Origin: Rotaria macrura
Lineage: Eukaryota > Rotifera > Eurotatoria > Philodinida > Philodinidae
NCBI GenBank assembly: GCA_900239685.1
Contig: OENT01000449.1
Span: 18,877 to 82,876, forward strand
Length of the DNA stretch: 64,000 bases
Reading direction: 5' to 3'
The notes under the pieces are model-generated. The model searched no databases. It was given only the letters and a program-made list of their open reading frames with translations, and was not told the origin of the DNA. The translations under genes were made by a program, and so were the position numbers. This document shows, in pieces, positions 59,899-64,000 of the stretch (position 1 is its first letter; every line of letters starts with the position of its first letter).

Positions 59899-60273
59899 CC
59901 ATGTAGCCAATAATGTAAAATTATGCATTAACATGCATTGATTTTTGAATGAGTCTTCGAAAATTTTATCATTATTTCTTTGGAATGCATTGCAATACAT
60001 AAAAAATGAGCGAAAAAATGCATTGTAATTAATTAAGAGCCTGCAGAACTTCAACACATTATAATACATTTTTTCTCAAATTTTTCATGAATGGTAATGT
60101 ATTTCAGAGAAATAATGATAAAAGTTTCGAAGACTCGCTCAAAATCAATGCACTATTTATCAAATAATGCATTATAATGCATGAAAAAGATTGCATTATA
60201 ATTACATCACGTACATTATTTATCAAAAATAATATAAGGTAATGTCCATTATTTTACATTATTGGCTACATGG
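59899..60273. mobile_element. ATGCATT-rich element, copy 4, complete with 22-bp perfect TIRs
   Basis: Both ends are present: CCATGTAGCCAATAATGTAA at 59899 and its exact inverse ending at 60273, with 22 bp pairing perfectly. The 375-bp body contains six ATGCAT palindromes and no coding. It sits inside hAT element C and therefore inserted later. This copy defines the family's ends; copies 2 and 3 carry a closely related 16-bp terminus. Confidence 0.88.
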
Positions 60274-60479
60274 TTGATGCTATCTTTTATATTCTGTTAG
60301 AGAAGATATTGTACATAATAATGCATTCTTTATATAACATTTATATGCACATTAAAATTACAAACACAAACATAACAAAGCTTCGAAATAAAAAAATTTT
60401 GTAAGGTGGGTCTAGTTCTCCTTAGGAGAGGGGGGGGGGGCGGCACAGCTCCCCTAGTCTCCATCTGTTTACGCCATTA

Positions 60480-63400
60480 TGTGTAAGTTGAAATCATTCT
60501 CTAATACATTCAAGCTCATCAAGTTGCAATTTAACGACAACATATAGTTAGTTAAATTACATTTAGAATGAATTATACATTATTTTATTTAATACTTTCA
60601 GAATCCGTGAAATATTTCTTTTCTTGATGAAAGAAGAGTCAAAATTAAACTGTAACTAGTTAACATATCAAGTGGCATATGATAAGTTCAATAATGTTGT
60701 CGAGAGTAAGTATATACTGGTAAGTTGTCCTTGTTTTTCTAATTAACTGTAAGAATTTCATTTTAGTGCAGTTGCATCGATGGCAGTTTTTTATGTATGA
60801 ACTTGTTTTATAGCTCATAGGCAAATATGTTTTTCAGTTACTACTAACCATGGAATTGTATAATAGATCCTACTAGTTAATTGGACTTTTTTGAGACCCC
60901 CATTTATAGATATTGTCACTTAGAATGTAGTCGTAGCAGCAGAGTCAGTAGAACGAATGAACTACAGATTTTCTATATTCCATACTCGTATAGACCAACT
61001 GGATTTACTAGCTTCTTGTTTTGATGAGTAAGATGATTTTTTTCTTTGATTTTAACATTGCCCATATACTAAACAATCACCTATTGGAAAAAGGATCCAT
61101 TGAAAATATTTTTGAATACAATTTTTCTGCTATCGAAAGCTTCATAGTAGTTTCCGAATTCGAAAAAGTATTGTAGAAAGCTAATTTTCCCCGAAAAACC
61201 AAGTTAGCATTTGAAAGAGTACCTACAGATATCTTCTGTCTTCCCAGACAGTCATGAATCTTTAAAAGAATCCCATAATGGGCAATGGAAATCGATTGAG
61301 AAATTTGCGTTCCATACTTTGAAAGGTTTCCGATTTATTGAAAATCTTCAGAATACCGGTTAAGTCGTTGAAGTTTCTTAATGTAATTTTTCGGTTTTGA
61401 TTCATTTTGAAGTTCTTCAGTGAAATAAGAACTGCTGCCATATTTCATACAATGCATGTTCCATTTCTGATCATTCTGGCTTTCTATGATTAATTTCCTT
61501 TTGAAAATCTAAATCCATTTCATACGTTCGAAAAAATCTAATGCTATCTTCAGTATTAAACTTAGTTTCTGTTTTGAATATGTTTGAAAAAAATATGACC
61601 CTAACAATTTGCTAACAAACACTATTATTTTACGTTTTTCTTGAGCTGCTTCGTCGAATTCCAATAAAATAACGAGTAAATGAAACAAGTAGGATTCTTA
61701 AAAGAGATTTCTTTTTTTTATAGAAATGATTTCATAATCCCTATGTTCTTAATTAAAGCAGCTAGACTTCATGACATTTTCAAAATATACATCTTATCTC
61801 ATTTTTTCCACTGAGTTTTACGAGAAGTAGCTTCTCGTCAATCATTCATCATCTTTAAGGGTAACACTATAAAACTTTATCTTGATTGGCCTAATGCTTG
61901 TTCAAAGATTGTGCGCTGTTAAATCATGACCATTTCAATAAATTTCAGGTGACCAACAAAAGTCTCGTAAAGAAAAAACTGGTCAGACATGTGATCGCCA
62001 CCAACCACCTTGAGATAATATTAACCTAACTAAACAAGCTTTCTGAACTTCTTACCGAAAACAACAGGAAAATCAAAAAGGAACACAAAAAAACAAAGAA
62101 AAATAAAACTTCTGATGAACTCTCTCTCTCTCTCCTTTTTGAAACTCTTCATCTGACAATAACTTGCCTATGGTTTGATTATTGTTCGTCACAAAAATGG
62201 TTATATCTTTCCTGGTTAGTCAAGTCATTTGTTTTTATATTACAATTCAGGTAGCATTTTTACCATCGTTTTCAAAAATAGTCATGCATTCGAAATATAT
62301 AACACCGCTTTTTTTATTATCTTACCTTTAGTATCATATTCGCCGATTTTCACTAGAACACACAGAAACATAATGCATTCAACTACGAATAAGATATTTG
62401 TACATCTTACATACAGATAATGAATTAACCGCTCGAAATTCCTTTCGAATGTGCATCATTCAAATCACTCGTGTTACACTTATGTAATTTGAAGAAATAT
62501 TTTTTTCTTCTTCTCATTTTATCTTGAACTCTATATGATGCCCATTCTAAGTGACGTTTTTAAAGTTAAGAATCAATCGCTCTTTCTATAAATTTGTTGA
62601 TTCAACTCTAACTAATCGACATTGAGGGTCTGAATGTGAGTGCATTCATAACTCACATCGCAATCGTTTAGAATGCAAGATTTTCAATAATGTTTCTGCT
62701 TGTAAAACATACGGTCTAGTTTCGAGATATATATGTACTGATGTAAGAGCTTGTTACGTGGTTAGTTGGGTTCCTATTTCTGTGAGATCTGAAATCCTTG
62801 GTAGAGTGGTAGGAGAAACGCTTTTCGCTGAAACGATTCATCTGGGTGAGTGAGAGTTATTGAACACTTCTTTATAATGACTAATAATGTGGATAATGCC
62901 TGGTTTTATATATTTTTTCTTAGATGAAAACTGATGGTGTCCCGTTGAACTTTCCTCTCTCTATTCCTCATACCTCTGTAAACTAGCAAGATACTGAACA
63001 ATCAGATTTGACATATGGCAGTTGAGGATAGAAACGAATCTGCTCAGTTCTCGTAATAAGATCATGGATAATAATGAAGTTTAAATTCGTTTAGAATATT
63101 GTAAAGTCGTCTAGTGATATGATCTTGTAACCTTGGACACAATACCCATCTCACGCTATGCTATCATGAGTTCCAGTAAGGGTTCAATTTTCCGCTTGCC
63201 TAGCTGTCTGTGACTAACATTCTTTATCTATACTGTAAATCAATGTATCAAGTTATTTTACTTTTCTGACTAAAGACTATTGAGTGTAGTTTAAAATGAT
63301 GTACATTCAAACAGGTAATAATAAGAAACATTGTTAGGACATTTTAATGGCATATTCATTTAGATGATAATATGCTTTTATGAACTTAAGTTATCATCAA

Positions 63401-63951
63401 TATTTATGAAAATTTTCAATGATCAGAAGCCTTAAATGAATACTGATCGTATTTAATATTTCCATAGAACTGTTGCCATCGATACTTATGAAGGAATTAA
63501 AATTCTGCTAATCTCTCTGTACTAATTTATCAGTGTTCTTCTACAATTTTTGGTGTTTCTCTTCTAGAAGGATAATTCTTCTAATATGCACACACGATGA
63601 AACCTTTCGAACCTTAGCATCATGTTCTTAGTATTTCTGTTACATTCGACAGATGCTATATTGTAGTTTGGAGGAGAGAAAAACACTCACACTGAATGCA
63701 GTATAGAAACAATGTACAGTTTTCTATGAGTCGATAATCTTCACTAGAAAAAAAACAATACGAGAGTTGTTGTAACAATTTACTTGAGATAAAGAATGCA
63801 GTATTCATCATGTATATTGCTTTCGATTTTAAGTACATGATCTTGATTCTTGTCATATATTAATCATTATGAAATGCATTGTAGATATTGAAATCTTTTC
63901 TCCTTTTATCTGGCAAATTGACATCATATATTCACAACATAAAAGCAGAAC
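60480..63951. other. 3.5-kb stretch without recognised gene
   Basis: Includes a short (CT)n run at about 62118-62133. Open frames up to 63 codons have no recognisable product. A 65-bp exon-like piece at 61949-62013 is discussed under rejected items. The last 200 bp should hold the promoter of the gene starting at 63952. Confidence 0.4.
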
Positions 63952-64000
63952 ATGAAGTTAATTATTGCAGGAGCATTCTTTGTAATACTCAGTATAAATC
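63952..64000 (+). CDS. start of a secreted-protein gene (truncated by window edge)
   Basis: ATG at 63952 opens MKLIIAGAFFVILSIN, a textbook signal-peptide start (Lys, then a long hydrophobic core), and is still open at the edge. Just upstream is AACATAAAAGCAGAAC, with a CATATATTC TATA-like stretch about 25 bp before the ATG. Only 16 codons are visible, so family and reality of the gene are unproven. Confidence 0.45.
   Translation, partial: MKLIIAGAFFVILSIN

Larger units (their letters stand above)
59133..60479. mobile_element. hAT-family element (C) with perfect 8-bp target duplication
   Basis: TGTGTAAG flanks both sides exactly (59125-59132 and 60480-60487). Ends are TAGGGGCGTAACCAG and, inverted, TAATGGCGTAAACAG, each followed by a long G- or C-run (59160-59174; 60430-60440). 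Length is 1347 bp. Inside are a fragment of an hAT transposase C-terminus (59411-59647, minus), a GGGACC-rich patch at 59316-59404, and a nested inverted-repeat element at 59899-60273. Confidence 0.92.

Noticed and set aside
59860..60069. 69-codon minus-strand frame
   Set aside because: It lies in the ATGCATT element, a repeat-driven frame.
61949..62013. Exon-like piece after AATAAATTTCAG reading GDQQKSRKEKTGQTCDRHQP before a stop
   Set aside because: Good acceptor, but only 21 codons and no coding upstream to join; could be chance.
1..64000. CRISPR arrays, operons, ribosome-binding sites
   Set aside because: None seen; short GT..AG introns and gene families show a eukaryotic genome.

Overview
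The window is an AT-rich, intron-containing animal genome segment. Spliceosomal introns of about 49-77 bp with GT..AG ends dominate. The gene families present (lysosomal alpha-mannosidase, trypsin with signal peptide, BIR protein, caspase-like peptidase, decayed LDL-receptor class A protein, stonustoxin-like protein) are metazoan. The short introns, the families and the large number of decayed DNA transposons fit a rotifer, most likely a bdelloid. That assignment is inference from style, not proof. Assembly gaps lie at 20788-20829 and 42490-42559.

Layout. 1-631: start of a BIR-domain gene on the minus strand, running off the left edge. 3.5-5.6 kb: pseudogene of a multi-LDLa protein. 5.8-8.0 kb: repeats (two copies of an ATGCATT-rich element and a 20-bp minisatellite). 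9.2-10.4 kb: decayed coding-like sequence. 10.7-12.4 kb: intact five-exon SDR dehydrogenase, minus strand. 16.5-19.3 kb: a fragment of an unknown gene, an hAT transposon remnant with a BED finger, and a long perfect-looking foldback. 19.9-28.8 kb: a caspase-like gene broken by an assembly gap, a possible linker exon, and a 508-residue stonustoxin/verrucotoxin-family open frame, all on the plus strand and possibly one transcription unit. 28.9-40.2 kb: mostly non-coding, with foldback elements, one elongator tRNA-Met gene, an hAT element with a perfect 8-bp target duplication, and minisatellites. 41.4-42.1 kb: frameshifted coding remnant. 43.8-47.5 kb: trypsin-like serine protease with a Cys-rich C-terminal extension, minus strand. 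50.6-51.9 kb: intronless membrane-anchored ENPP-type phosphodiesterase, plus strand. 52.4-57.0 kb: complete 20-exon lysosomal alpha-mannosidase of 995 residues, minus strand, convergent with the phosphodiesterase. 59.1-60.5 kb: hAT element with a perfect 8-bp target duplication and a nested terminal-inverted-repeat element. 63.95 kb to the right edge: start of a secreted-protein gene.

The genes do not form a pathway. The two most interesting points are the juxtaposition of a caspase-like protease with a pore-forming-fold (SNTX family) protein, with splice phases that would let them be joined, and a family of short ATGCATT-rich elements with a shared CCCATGTAGCCGATAA terminal inverted repeat, four copies in 64 kb. 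I recognised no description of that family.
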